A stretch of DNA of 64,000 bases, from NCBI GenBank assembly GCA_934120675.1, contig CAKOUU010000004.1, positions 36,732-100,731 of the forward strand, read 5' to 3'. The stretch comes from an uncultured Clostridia bacterium (lineage in GTDB: Bacteria; Bacillota; Clostridia; TANB77; CAG-508). The translations under genes were made by a program, and so were the position numbers. The notes below the pieces were generated by a model, which did not search any database, was not told where the DNA came from, and was given only the letters and a program-made list of their open reading frames with translations. Numbering within the stretch: the stretch's first letter is position 1; every line of letters begins with the position of its first letter. This document shows, in pieces, positions 1 through 6,669 of this stretch.

Positions 1-1405
1 CATATATTTTATCTCTATCTAATTTAGTAACAAAAGTAATAATATGTCTATTATCAGTCAATTCGTAAGAACTATCTTCTCTGATATTAGGACAACTTAT
101 TTCTTTTGTATTAAACCAATTTTTATTTATCATATATGCTATTACTGATATATCCCAAATCACTCTTGTTTCTTGCGCACCATGATATCCATCATTATAA
201 AATCTTTCAATTAAATAATTGCACAATTTTGATTTATTTTCCAAATTATTTTTTAAAGTATTTATATCTATTTTCAAGTCTGATACAACATTTTTGCATG
301 GTAATATAGTCATTTTTACTTTTGAATTGAATACTATTTTTACTGCTTCAATATCCTGTTTAAAATTATATTCAAGATTATCTTTATATCCTAGTTCATT
401 TCCACCTAACCATATAACTTCTATTTTATCAATTATTTTAGGTTCTTTCTTAATTGCTAAAGCAACATTTGTAATTGCTCCAATTGCTAAAATATATGTC
501 TTTTTATTTTTACTTGCAATTTCTATAATTTTATTTACAGCGTCATTAGTTTCATCATATCCATTTTGTATATACTCCATTGAACCTTTAAATACTTTAT
601 TATTTATGTTAAAATTTAACCATTTGCATATTTTTAAAATTTCGTTATAACTTAATTCTTGTCCTTCTCTTACTGACACATTTCTTGATTTATGTGAATA
701 TGGTGCTACTGTAATTGCTTCAATATTAAATTTATCTTGATTTTTCAATAAATACGCTAGTGCAAATTGGTCATCACATTCATTATATGTGTCTGTATCT
801 AATATTACATTTACTTTTTCTTTTTTATAATTTGTAATAAATTCATAAATTTCTTTCCAATTGTAAATTCTTGTTATTTCTGTTGCATATCTATTAGACG
901 GCTTGTCCATTATAAGTGTAGTAATATTTTTTTGAAAACATTCTCTACAAATTCTGGCTGAATCATCTATCATTACATCAATGTCATTTTCTAAACATTT
1001 TTCTGCCTTACCTTGTTTTCCATTTTTATATCCGTTTGTGAATATTAATTTATCATATACTATTCCTTTTTCTTTTAGCCATTTTTTTGTTATAGTATAT
1101 GGATCTTTATATTCTCCATTATCTCTACCTGTAATAATTACTATTGTATGTCCATCTTTTTTTAGTTTTTCAATATATTCTTTTGCACCTTCAATTATAT
1201 CTAGACTAGGAGTTATTCTTCCTATATTTTCTAAATAAAATGTCCATATTTCATCATCAGTCCAGTCAAACATTCCTTTTGTCATATATGCTTCTGGGTT
1301 AATTATTCCTGTATTTCTTAGTTCTTTGTCATGTATTAAAAATTCTTTTTTTAATACTTCATCAAAGTTTGATATTACATTATCTATATCTATTCCTATG
1401 TTCAT
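1..1405 (-). CDS. HAD nucleotidase-like domain fused to nucleoside hydrolase (partial)
   Basis: One continuous reading frame starts at an ATG at 1405, preceded by GGGAG, and runs off the left edge, so the C-terminus is missing (about 467 residues visible). Residues 1-195 are a HAD phosphatase of the 5'-deoxyribonucleotidase type: DIDNV nucleophile motif near the start, IITGR as motif II, a Lys in GKAEKC and an MIDD acidic pair. From residue 203 the motif DTDTYNECDDQFA marks the Ca2+-binding start of an inosine-uridine-type nucleoside hydrolase. Frame was checked on both sides of the junction: no stop or shift. The two activities would act in series, nucleoside monophosphate to nucleoside to base plus ribose, but the substrate is not known. 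It begins 4 nt after the upstream permease stop and is the last visible gene of the ABC operon. The HAD half is a paralogue of the protein at 4008-4601. Confidence 0.85.
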   Translation of the reverse strand, partial: MNIGIDIDNVISNFDEVLKKEFLIHDKELRNTGIINPEAYMTKGMFDWTDDEIWTFYLENIGRITPSLDIIEGAKEYIEKLKKDGHTIVIITGRDNGEYKDPYTITKKWLKEKGIVYDKLIFTNGYKNGKQGKAEKCLENDIDVMIDDSARICRECFQKNITTLIMDKPSNRYATEITRIYNWKEIYEFITNYKKEKVNVILDTDTYNECDDQFALAYLLKNQDKFNIEAITVAPYSHKSRNVSVREGQELSYNEILKICKWLNFNINNKVFKGSMEYIQNGYDETNDAVNKIIEIASKNKKTYILAIGAITNVALAIKKEPKIIDKIEVIWLGGNELGYKDNLEYNFKQDIEAVKIVFNSKVKMTILPCKNVVSDLKIDINTLKNNLENKSKLCNYLIERFYNDGYHGAQETRVIWDISVIAYMINKNWFNTKEISCPNIREDSSYELTDNRHIITFVTKLDRDKIY

Positions 1406-1409
1406 ATTC

Positions 1410-2204
1410 TTAACTCCCTGTACTTCTATATTTATTTAGTGCCCAATTCCAAACTTTAATAGCAATTATCCATAAGATTACCATTATAATTGGAGATAAA
1501 TAAATCATATATTTATCCATTCCTAAATAATTCATCGTTGGATGATATGCAACAAACGCAAATGGTAAAACTACTGTTATTAGTAGTTTAATAAATCCGT
1601 TATATATATCAATTGGATATTGTGCAAATGTATGTATTCTGTAAAATGTCCATATTACTTCATTAGACTTATATGTCCAAAATGATGCAATACTAAATAT
1701 AGTTAATATAGCTCCAATAATTGCAGCCCCAATAATACTAAATACAACTATTTTTAAAACAAGGAAAAATGTAATTGGAATAGATAACTCTATTAACATT
1801 TTTATTGCTATAAATAATCCTAATCCAAAATATCCAATAGCTGTAAAACTTTTTGAACTCCCTATTATTGAAATTAGTGGATGAACTGGTCTTAATAAGA
1901 TTTTATCAAATTCTCCATCTCTAATGTATTTTGGTCCTATATCATATAATGAATCAAAACATAAGTCCAGAATTCCAATTGATATCAATGTTGTACCATA
2001 TAATAAAAGTACTTGTTTAAAGTTCCAGCCTGCAAGATTTTCTGTATTTTGAAATGTAATCCAAATAAATATAACTTCTACTGCTTGAGTAACTATTTGT
2101 GAAATCATACCGGTTAAACAATCTATTCTATATATTAGTAGTTCTTTTAAAGATGCTACGAAAAATGATAAGTACAATTTAATATTGTCAAATACTCTTC
2201 TCAT
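1410..2204 (-). CDS. ABC-2 type transporter permease
   Basis: 264-residue integral membrane protein with about six hydrophobic segments and the motif GPKYIRDGEFDKILLRPVHP, which fits the ABC-2 permease family of uncharacterised exporters (COG3694-like, DUF990 class). It should form the membrane channel with the permease just upstream and the ATPase before that. I chose the ATG at 2204 because GGAGGATAAA sits right in front of it; a longer start at 2216 would swallow that ribosome binding site. The upstream permease stop lies 1 nt before the start, so the two are probably translationally coupled. Substrate unknown; the flanking nucleotidase-like genes are the only hint. Confidence 0.85.
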   Translation of the reverse strand: MRRVFDNIKLYLSFFVASLKELLIYRIDCLTGMISQIVTQAVEVIFIWITFQNTENLAGWNFKQVLLLYGTTLISIGILDLCFDSLYDIGPKYIRDGEFDKILLRPVHPLISIIGSSKSFTAIGYFGLGLFIAIKMLIELSIPITFFLVLKIVVFSIIGAAIIGAILTIFSIASFWTYKSNEVIWTFYRIHTFAQYPIDIYNGFIKLLITVVLPFAFVAYHPTMNYLGMDKYMIYLSPIIMVILWIIAIKVWNWALNKYRSTGS

Positions 2205-2205
2205 T

Positions 2206-2997
2206 TTATCCTCCATTTATTGTTATTTTCTTTACTGAATATTTAAAAAATGCTTTTGATATTGCATATAAAATCAATGACCATAATATTAATTTTAATA
2301 TTATAAATCCTATTTCATTCAAAGGAATATTTCCTAAATAAATATTTATAGGAGTATATATAAATTCTTTAAATGGAAGTATATTTGCAATTTTTTGAAA
2401 CCATTCAGGAAATAATGTAAGTGGTGCAATTAATCCTGAAAAAATTGATATAATTGATTGCCTTAAAATTTGCATTCCCCATATTGAGTTCGTATAAAAG
2501 CCAATTGTTCCAACTATCATTTGTATAAAAAATGATATTGGAAGTATAAGTATTATTACAAATATAAATAATAAAAAATTTATAAAACTTACAGGAAGTT
2601 GTACACTCCAAAAAAATGAACATATTATAAATGTTGCTATTGAGATTGGAATTGCATATCCAATTTCTCCCATATATAATCCAAAACAATATTTAAAATA
2701 TGATATTGGACTTAATAATTCTTTATTTAATTGACCTTTTCTAATTGACTCTGCAATATCTTCATTTATTCCCCACGTTGCTATTGCTTTTATCGAAATA
2801 ACTAAAATATAATATGTAACCATATATTCTATACTATATCCACCTGCATTACCTGTTTGATAATATATTGCTTGCCATACAAAAATATAAACAACAACTT
2901 CTACTATTCTATTTAATGTCCATAAAAAGAAATTGGATTTATAAATAGAATATTGTTTAAAATGTACTCGTGCTAATGCTAACCATGTTTCTAACAT
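2206..2997 (-). CDS. ABC-2 type transporter permease
   Basis: 263-residue membrane protein with about six transmembrane segments. The cytoplasmic motif SIRKGQLNKELLSP matches the 'gain/loss box' region of the COG4587-like ABC-2 permeases that always occur with a second permease and a dedicated ATPase, as here. Its start overlaps the 3' end of the ATPase gene by 7 nt and its stop abuts the next permease, typical of a stoichiometric complex. It resembles its neighbour at 1410-2204 in length and topology, suggesting a heterodimeric channel. Transport direction is most likely export, by family; the cargo cannot be read from the sequence. Confidence 0.85.
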   Translation of the reverse strand: MLETWLALARVHFKQYSIYKSNFFLWTLNRIVEVVVYIFVWQAIYYQTGNAGGYSIEYMVTYYILVISIKAIATWGINEDIAESIRKGQLNKELLSPISYFKYCFGLYMGEIGYAIPISIATFIICSFFWSVQLPVSFINFLLFIFVIILILPISFFIQMIVGTIGFYTNSIWGMQILRQSIISIFSGLIAPLTLFPEWFQKIANILPFKEFIYTPINIYLGNIPLNEIGFIILKLILWSLILYAISKAFFKYSVKKITINGG

Positions 2998-3989
2998 ATT
3001 TTTACTCCTCTATATATTTCTTTTAATATATCTTCTAATTCTGCTTCTTTCATATGAATATCTACTATATCTCCATATTTTGAAATCATCTCGACTATTT
3101 TTACAATTGTCATTTTATCATGGTCAAATTTTATTTTTATGCTTTCTTCGTTTTCTTCTACAATTTCAAAGTCTTCATCATATAAACTTTCAGTTATACT
3201 CGCTTTTTTATTTTTTAAAATGATTTCAGCTGAAACACTATTTCCATATGTATCTTTGAATTTTTGTTTTTCTCCATCAAAGATTATTTGACCTTTATCT
3301 AATAGTATTATTCTGTCACATACATCTTCAATGTCCTTTAAATCATGTGTTGTAAGTATTACTGTTGTATTTTTTTCTTTATTTATATCTTTAATAAATT
3401 TTCTAATATTCTCTTTTACTAAAACATCCAGTCCAATTGTTGGTTCATCTAAATAAACTATTTTAGGATTATGCAAAAATGTTGCTGCAATTTCACATCT
3501 CATTTTTTGTCCTAAACTTAGGTTCTTAACTTGTTTTTCTAGTAAATCTTCTAATTGTAATAATTCAGTAAATTGTTTTAAATTTTTTCTGTATTCATTT
3601 TCTGGAATTTTATACATCTTTTTAATTAATCTAAAAGATTCAATTACAGGCAAATCCCACCATAGCTGTGTTTTTTGTCCAAAAACAGCACCTATATTTT
3701 TGTTATTTTCTATTCTTTTTTCATTTGGCACAATTCCATTTACTACAACTTGTCCAGATGTTGGTGATAACAGACCTGTGAGCATTTTTATTGTTGTTGA
3801 TTTTCCTGCTCCATTTTCTCCTATGTAGCCTACTAATTCACCTTCGTTAATATTAAAATTTATATTATTTACTGCTGTAAATTCTTTATATTTTGGTTTA
3901 ATTAGATTTTTTAAGTAACCTAATAATCCATCTTCTTTTTCTATAATTTTATAGTTTTTTACTAAATCTTTTACTTCTATTAATGACAT
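2991..3989 (-). CDS. ABC transporter ATP-binding protein
   Basis: 332-residue ATPase. Walker A is GENGAGKST (near residue 58), the signature is LSLGQ, Walker B is VYLDEP and the switch His is in TTHD. A C-terminal extension of about 90 residues follows the nucleotide-binding domain, as in the COG4586 group that pairs with two ABC-2 permeases. The N-terminal insertion before Walker A (GLLGYLKNLIKPKY) is also typical of that group. It lies 18 nt downstream of the HAD phosphatase gene and overlaps the next permease, so ATPase, two permeases and both HAD proteins are probably one transcript. Confidence 0.9.
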   Translation of the reverse strand: MSLIEVKDLVKNYKIIEKEDGLLGYLKNLIKPKYKEFTAVNNINFNINEGELVGYIGENGAGKSTTIKMLTGLLSPTSGQVVVNGIVPNEKRIENNKNIGAVFGQKTQLWWDLPVIESFRLIKKMYKIPENEYRKNLKQFTELLQLEDLLEKQVKNLSLGQKMRCEIAATFLHNPKIVYLDEPTIGLDVLVKENIRKFIKDINKEKNTTVILTTHDLKDIEDVCDRIILLDKGQIIFDGEKQKFKDTYGNSVSAEIILKNKKASITESLYDEDFEIVEENEESIKIKFDHDKMTIVKIVEMISKYGDIVDIHMKEAELEDILKEIYRGVKIC

Positions 3990-4007
3990 TATTTTCTCTT
4001 CTCCATT

Positions 4008-4601
4008 TTAGAATATTTCTTTTATTTTTCTATATATATCATACCAACTATAACATCTATAAATATTTTTTCCATTACATTGTTCATTATAATTTGCATG
4101 ATAGCAAATTACAGGTATTTCATTAGAAATTGTATTTATATTTTTAGGCTTATCTTCAATCATTAAATCTATATTATTTTGTTTGCATATTTCCAATTTA
4201 TCTTCTGGACTAAAGATTATATTGTCATAATGTATTTGATTAATTTTTAGCCAATTTAATACAATATTTCTATTTTCTTCTATTGTCATTACATCTGCTG
4301 AATGGCTTAAAAAAGAACCTCTAGCCGTAATTATATAAATTTCATGTCCATCTTCTTTTAATTTATCAATTACTTCATTTGCAAATTTTCTTGCTTCTAC
4401 ATTAATTGAATACTCTCGAAAATATTTATTCCAAAATTCATCATCTAATTTTATATCTACATCAAATATTTCATTTGTTTCATATCCCTTGTAATTCTTT
4501 ATTTTTAAACCATATTTTTCATAAAAAAACTTACTTCCATAGTCTAACTGCCATTGTTCTACATCAGTTAAAACTCCATCTATATCAATTCCTATTTTCA
4601 T
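4008..4601 (-). CDS. HAD superfamily 5'-nucleotidase-like phosphatase
   Basis: 197-residue soluble HAD protein. Motif I is DIDGVLTD, motif II is IITAR, a Lys lies in EDKLEICK and the acidic motif is LMIEDK. Layout and length fit the 5'(3')-deoxyribonucleotidase type C family (PF06941-like). It is the first gene of the ABC operon and clearly related to the HAD half of the fusion that closes the visible operon: same DIDxV start, the same DGHxIxIIT block and a similar YxWxxIY end. A substrate is not provable; a nucleotide or a phosphorylated transport substrate is plausible. Confidence 0.8.
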   Translation of the reverse strand: MKIGIDIDGVLTDVEQWQLDYGSKFFYEKYGLKIKNYKGYETNEIFDVDIKLDDEFWNKYFREYSINVEARKFANEVIDKLKEDGHEIYIITARGSFLSHSADVMTIEENRNIVLNWLKINQIHYDNIIFSPEDKLEICKQNNIDLMIEDKPKNINTISNEIPVICYHANYNEQCNGKNIYRCYSWYDIYRKIKEIF

Positions 4602-4643
4602 TATTTTACCTCCTAATATTTCTGTATTTCTTAATTTTGTTTT

Positions 4644-4672
4644 ATCTTATCATAAATACAATATTATTACAA
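4644..4672 (-). promoter_or_regulatory. Probable promoter of HAD-ABC operon
   Basis: On the minus strand, TTGTAA (4667-4672) and TAAGAT (4644-4649) are separated by 17 nt, about 43 nt upstream of the first ATG at 4601. The -10 is only a partial match, so this is a moderate call. Confidence 0.45.
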
Positions 4673-4749
4673 TAAATCAAACTAATAAAATTAATATCTA
4701 TCTTGTAAAGTCTTAAATTATTCAAAACAATTCTCCTTAAAATAATTTC

Positions 4750-4778
4750 GAGCAAAGGTTTTCACCTTTGCTCTTTTT
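4750..4778 (+). terminator. Hairpin, possible terminator
   Basis: GAGCAAAGGT and ACCTTTGCTC form a perfect 10-bp stem (4750-4773) with a 4-nt loop. The T-run follows on the plus strand. On the minus strand, where all neighbouring genes lie, the run after the stem is poorer, so it may act as a roadblock or serve the LytTR operon that ends at 4945. Confidence 0.5.
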
Positions 4779-4846
4779 ATACCCTACTTTAGGCTAGGGG
4801 TTTCCTCTTCAATATACCCTACTTATAGGCTAGGGATTTCCTTTTC
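4778..4846. repeat. Two tandem 33-34 nt repeat units
   Basis: Units at 4778-4810 and 4813-4846 share the core TACCCTACTT..AGGCTAGGG.TTTCC with a 35-nt period. Each contains an imperfect CCCTA/TAGGG dyad. They lie between the hairpin at 4750 and the end of the small membrane protein gene, in the 326-nt gap that otherwise holds only the promoter of the HAD operon. Confidence 0.7.
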
Positions 4847-4944
4847 ATAATATTTTGCAATATTACTTCCTTTAGTATATTCATTATACTAATTTTTTAT
4901 TACTTTTGTCAAACGAATTATCGCTTTTTGATAGTTTAAATTTA

Positions 4945-5187
4945 TTAATATAATTCATTTGCTTCTGTTTGATTTATTAAATTTTGGCTTAAACTATAAT
5001 CTATTTGATTTTTTCTTTCAACATCATTTTCTATACTTTTTATATGATTTATTAATTGTGCATGTCCATCTTCAATTTTTCCATTTTCATTAAATAGATA
5101 TGAAGTTGATATTTTAAAGATACCAAATCCAATTGCAACTATAATAATTATTGCAATTGCAATTATTACATTCTTTCTATTCTTCAT
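4945..5187 (-). CDS. Small membrane protein, unknown
   Basis: 80 residues: a short basic start (MKNRKN), one strongly hydrophobic helix (about residues 8-24) and a polar outer domain of about 55 residues with no Cys and no recognisable motif. It overlaps the preceding gene by 11 nt, so it is the third gene of the LytTR operon. I do not recognise a family. Single-pass topology with the bulk outside is the simplest reading. Confidence 0.6.
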   Translation of the reverse strand: MKNRKNVIIAIAIIIIVAIGFGIFKISTSYLFNENGKIEDGHAQLINHIKSIENDVERKNQIDYSLSQNLINQTEANELY

Positions 5188-5455
5188 TTGTTTTCCCCCT
5201 CTCTCTTGATTTTATCAATTGTTCATTAAGTTTTTTTATTGTATTTTTTGTCTTCAAGTACATAATAATAGAAATAATAACATATATAATTGTGAAGAAC
5301 AATAAATTATTTTTAATAGATTCTATAAATAAATTCAAAAAATCTGTATTATATTCACATATTTTTAGAATAATCATTTCTGTTAAACTAAATATGCAAT
5401 TAAATATAAAATAATTTATTATAAAAAATACCATAACATTAAAAATTTTTTTCAT
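5177..5455 (-). CDS. Two-helix membrane protein next to LytTR regulator
   Basis: 92 residues with two hydrophobic segments (about 4-30 and 50-67) and a charged C-terminal tail. A small integral membrane protein encoded directly after a LytTR DNA-binding protein is a recurrent arrangement in Firmicutes (DUF3021-type partners that restrain the regulator). This protein is shorter than typical DUF3021 members, so assignment to that family is inference from context. It starts 1 nt after the LytTR stop codon and overlaps the next small gene. Confidence 0.6.
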   Translation of the reverse strand: MKKIFNVMVFFIINYFIFNCIFSLTEMIILKICEYNTDFLNLFIESIKNNLLFFTIIYVIISIIMYLKTKNTIKKLNEQLIKSRERGKTNEE

Positions 5456-5456
5456 A

Positions 5457-5915
5457 TTACAAACTCTTATCCTCCAAAAAATTTAATACATCTTTAATTC
5501 TTCTTCTCGAAACCTTTTCTTCTGTATCATCATATAATTTTACTATTATTTTTCCTGTTTTACTCATATCAAAGCATTTTACAAAATTGACATTAACTAT
5601 ACATTTTTTCGATATTCTAATAAAACTATCATCTATGTTTTCTATTTCATATAATTTACTTCTTATTTTGTATGTTTTATTATCAACTGTTTTACAGTAA
5701 TTATTTTTTCCATTACTATAAAATAGAATAATATTTTTATAATCTATATAAAACGATTTATAGTCTTCTGTAACTACAACCTTGTTTGTTTTGTAATTAG
5801 CTATATAATCAAAAATTTTTTCTGTTTCTTTATTTTTTGAATTTGCTTCAATTATAATATTTATCTCATTGCTCTTAATATTTGTATTTATTTTTTCTGA
5901 TATTCTTATTCCCAT
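5457..5915 (-). CDS. LytTR-family DNA-binding regulator
   Basis: 152 residues. The C-terminal 100 residues form a LytTR domain: a YKSFYIDYKNIILFYSNGK block, then FIRISKKCIVNVNFVKCF and a C-terminal RRRIKDVLNFL, matching the usual 'F.R.H+S.IVN...+' core. There is no receiver domain, so it belongs to the stand-alone LytTR type that works with a small membrane protein rather than a histidine kinase. It has its own promoter (5938-5966) with LytTR-like sites directly upstream, suggesting autoregulation. The ABC transporter genes lie just upstream, 91 nt away, and are a likely second target. Confidence 0.88.
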   Translation of the reverse strand: MGIRISEKINTNIKSNEINIIIEANSKNKETEKIFDYIANYKTNKVVVTEDYKSFYIDYKNIILFYSNGKNNYCKTVDNKTYKIRSKLYEIENIDDSFIRISKKCIVNVNFVKCFDMSKTGKIIVKLYDDTEEKVSRRRIKDVLNFLEDKSL

Positions 5916-5937
5916 TTTTTCCTTTCTCCATGTTTGA

Positions 5938-5966
5938 ATTATATATCTAAAAATTTTTTATATCAA
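5938..5966 (-). promoter_or_regulatory. Promoter of LytTR operon
   Basis: Minus-strand TTGATA (5961-5966) and perfect TATAAT (5938-5943) with a 17-nt spacer, 22 nt before the LytTR start. It is among the best sigma-A promoter matches in the window. Confidence 0.8.
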
Positions 5967-5969
5967 TAC

Positions 5970-5985
5970 TTAAACGATAAACGGT
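5970..5985 (-). promoter_or_regulatory. Candidate LytTR binding sites
   Basis: ACCGTTTAT (5977-5985, minus strand) matches the published LytTR half-site pattern at every position. An overlapping weaker copy ATCGTTTAA lies at 5970-5978. They touch the -35 hexamer of the LytTR promoter, an activator-like position. The 7-nt offset differs from the roughly 21-nt spacing of classical LytTR repeats. Confidence 0.5.
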
Positions 5986-6006
5986 TGTTTTTTTAGATAA
6001 TTGGTT

Positions 6007-6669
6007 TTATATTATCCTTCCATCCTCTATTTTTATAATTCTATCTGCCAATTTGGCTATTTCTAAATTATGTGTAATCATAATAATAGTTTGTTTATAG
6101 TCTTTATTTGCCTTTTTTAAAACCTGCATAATTTCCTCACTTGATTTTGAATCTAAATTTCCTGTTGGTTCATCTGCTAAAATTATTGTTGGATTTATCA
6201 TTAATGCTCTTCCTATTGCAACTTTTTGCTGTTGCCCACCTGATAGTTCATTTGGCAAATGTTTTTTTCTTTTTTCTAGTCCTAAAAATTTTATTATTTC
6301 ATCTAATTTTTTGGTATCTATCTTTTTTCTGTCTAACTCTATTGGTAATGTTATATTTTCTTCCACATTCAAAGTTGGAATCAAGTTATAAAATTGATAT
6401 ATTATTCCTATTTTTTGTCTTCGCAAAATAGTAAGTTCTTTTTTACTCATTTTATATATATCTTTATCATAAAAATACACTTTTCCACTTGTTGGCTTTT
6501 CTAGTCCTGCAATTGAATGTAACAATGTTGATTTTCCGCTTCCAGAAGGTCCTATTATAGCAATAAATTCTCCTTCTTCTACTTGAAAAGAAATGTCGTC
6601 TAATGCTTTAACTTCTGTTTCTCCACTCCCATATACTTTCTTTAAATTTTCTATTTTTAAAATATTCAT
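6007..6669 (-). CDS. ABC transporter ATP-binding protein (MacB/LolD type)
   Basis: 220-residue ATPase. Walker A is GPSGSGKST, the Q-loop is in GIIYQFYNLIPTLNV, the signature is LSGGQQQKVAIGRAL, Walker B is ILADEP and the switch His is in ITHN. The NLIPTLNVEENITLP block and compact length place it with the LolD/MacB/BceA class that drives FtsX-type permeases by mechanotransmission rather than classic transport. Its ATG overlaps the stop of the permease gene (ATGA), so the two are translationally coupled. Confidence 0.92.
   Translation of the reverse strand: MNILKIENLKKVYGSGETEVKALDDISFQVEEGEFIAIIGPSGSGKSTLLHSIAGLEKPTSGKVYFYDKDIYKMSKKELTILRRQKIGIIYQFYNLIPTLNVEENITLPIELDRKKIDTKKLDEIIKFLGLEKRKKHLPNELSGGQQQKVAIGRALMINPTIILADEPTGNLDSKSSEEIMQVLKKANKDYKQTIIMITHNLEIAKLADRIIKIEDGRII

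Noticed and set aside
219..650. Plus-strand open frame of 143 codons
   Set aside because: It is antisense to the clear HAD-nucleoside hydrolase frame and has the Phe/Ile/Leu-rich composition of AT-rich shadow frames. The same holds for the many other plus-strand frames opposite minus-strand genes.
2405..2689. Minus-strand 94-codon frame inside the permease gene
   Set aside because: It lies fully within the permease frame, has no ribosome binding site and an Asn/Ile/Tyr-biased shadow composition.
4700..4745. Good ribosome binding site AAGGAG on the minus strand near 4735
   Set aside because: Start codons after it stop within a few codons or give a short peptide with no protein-like features.
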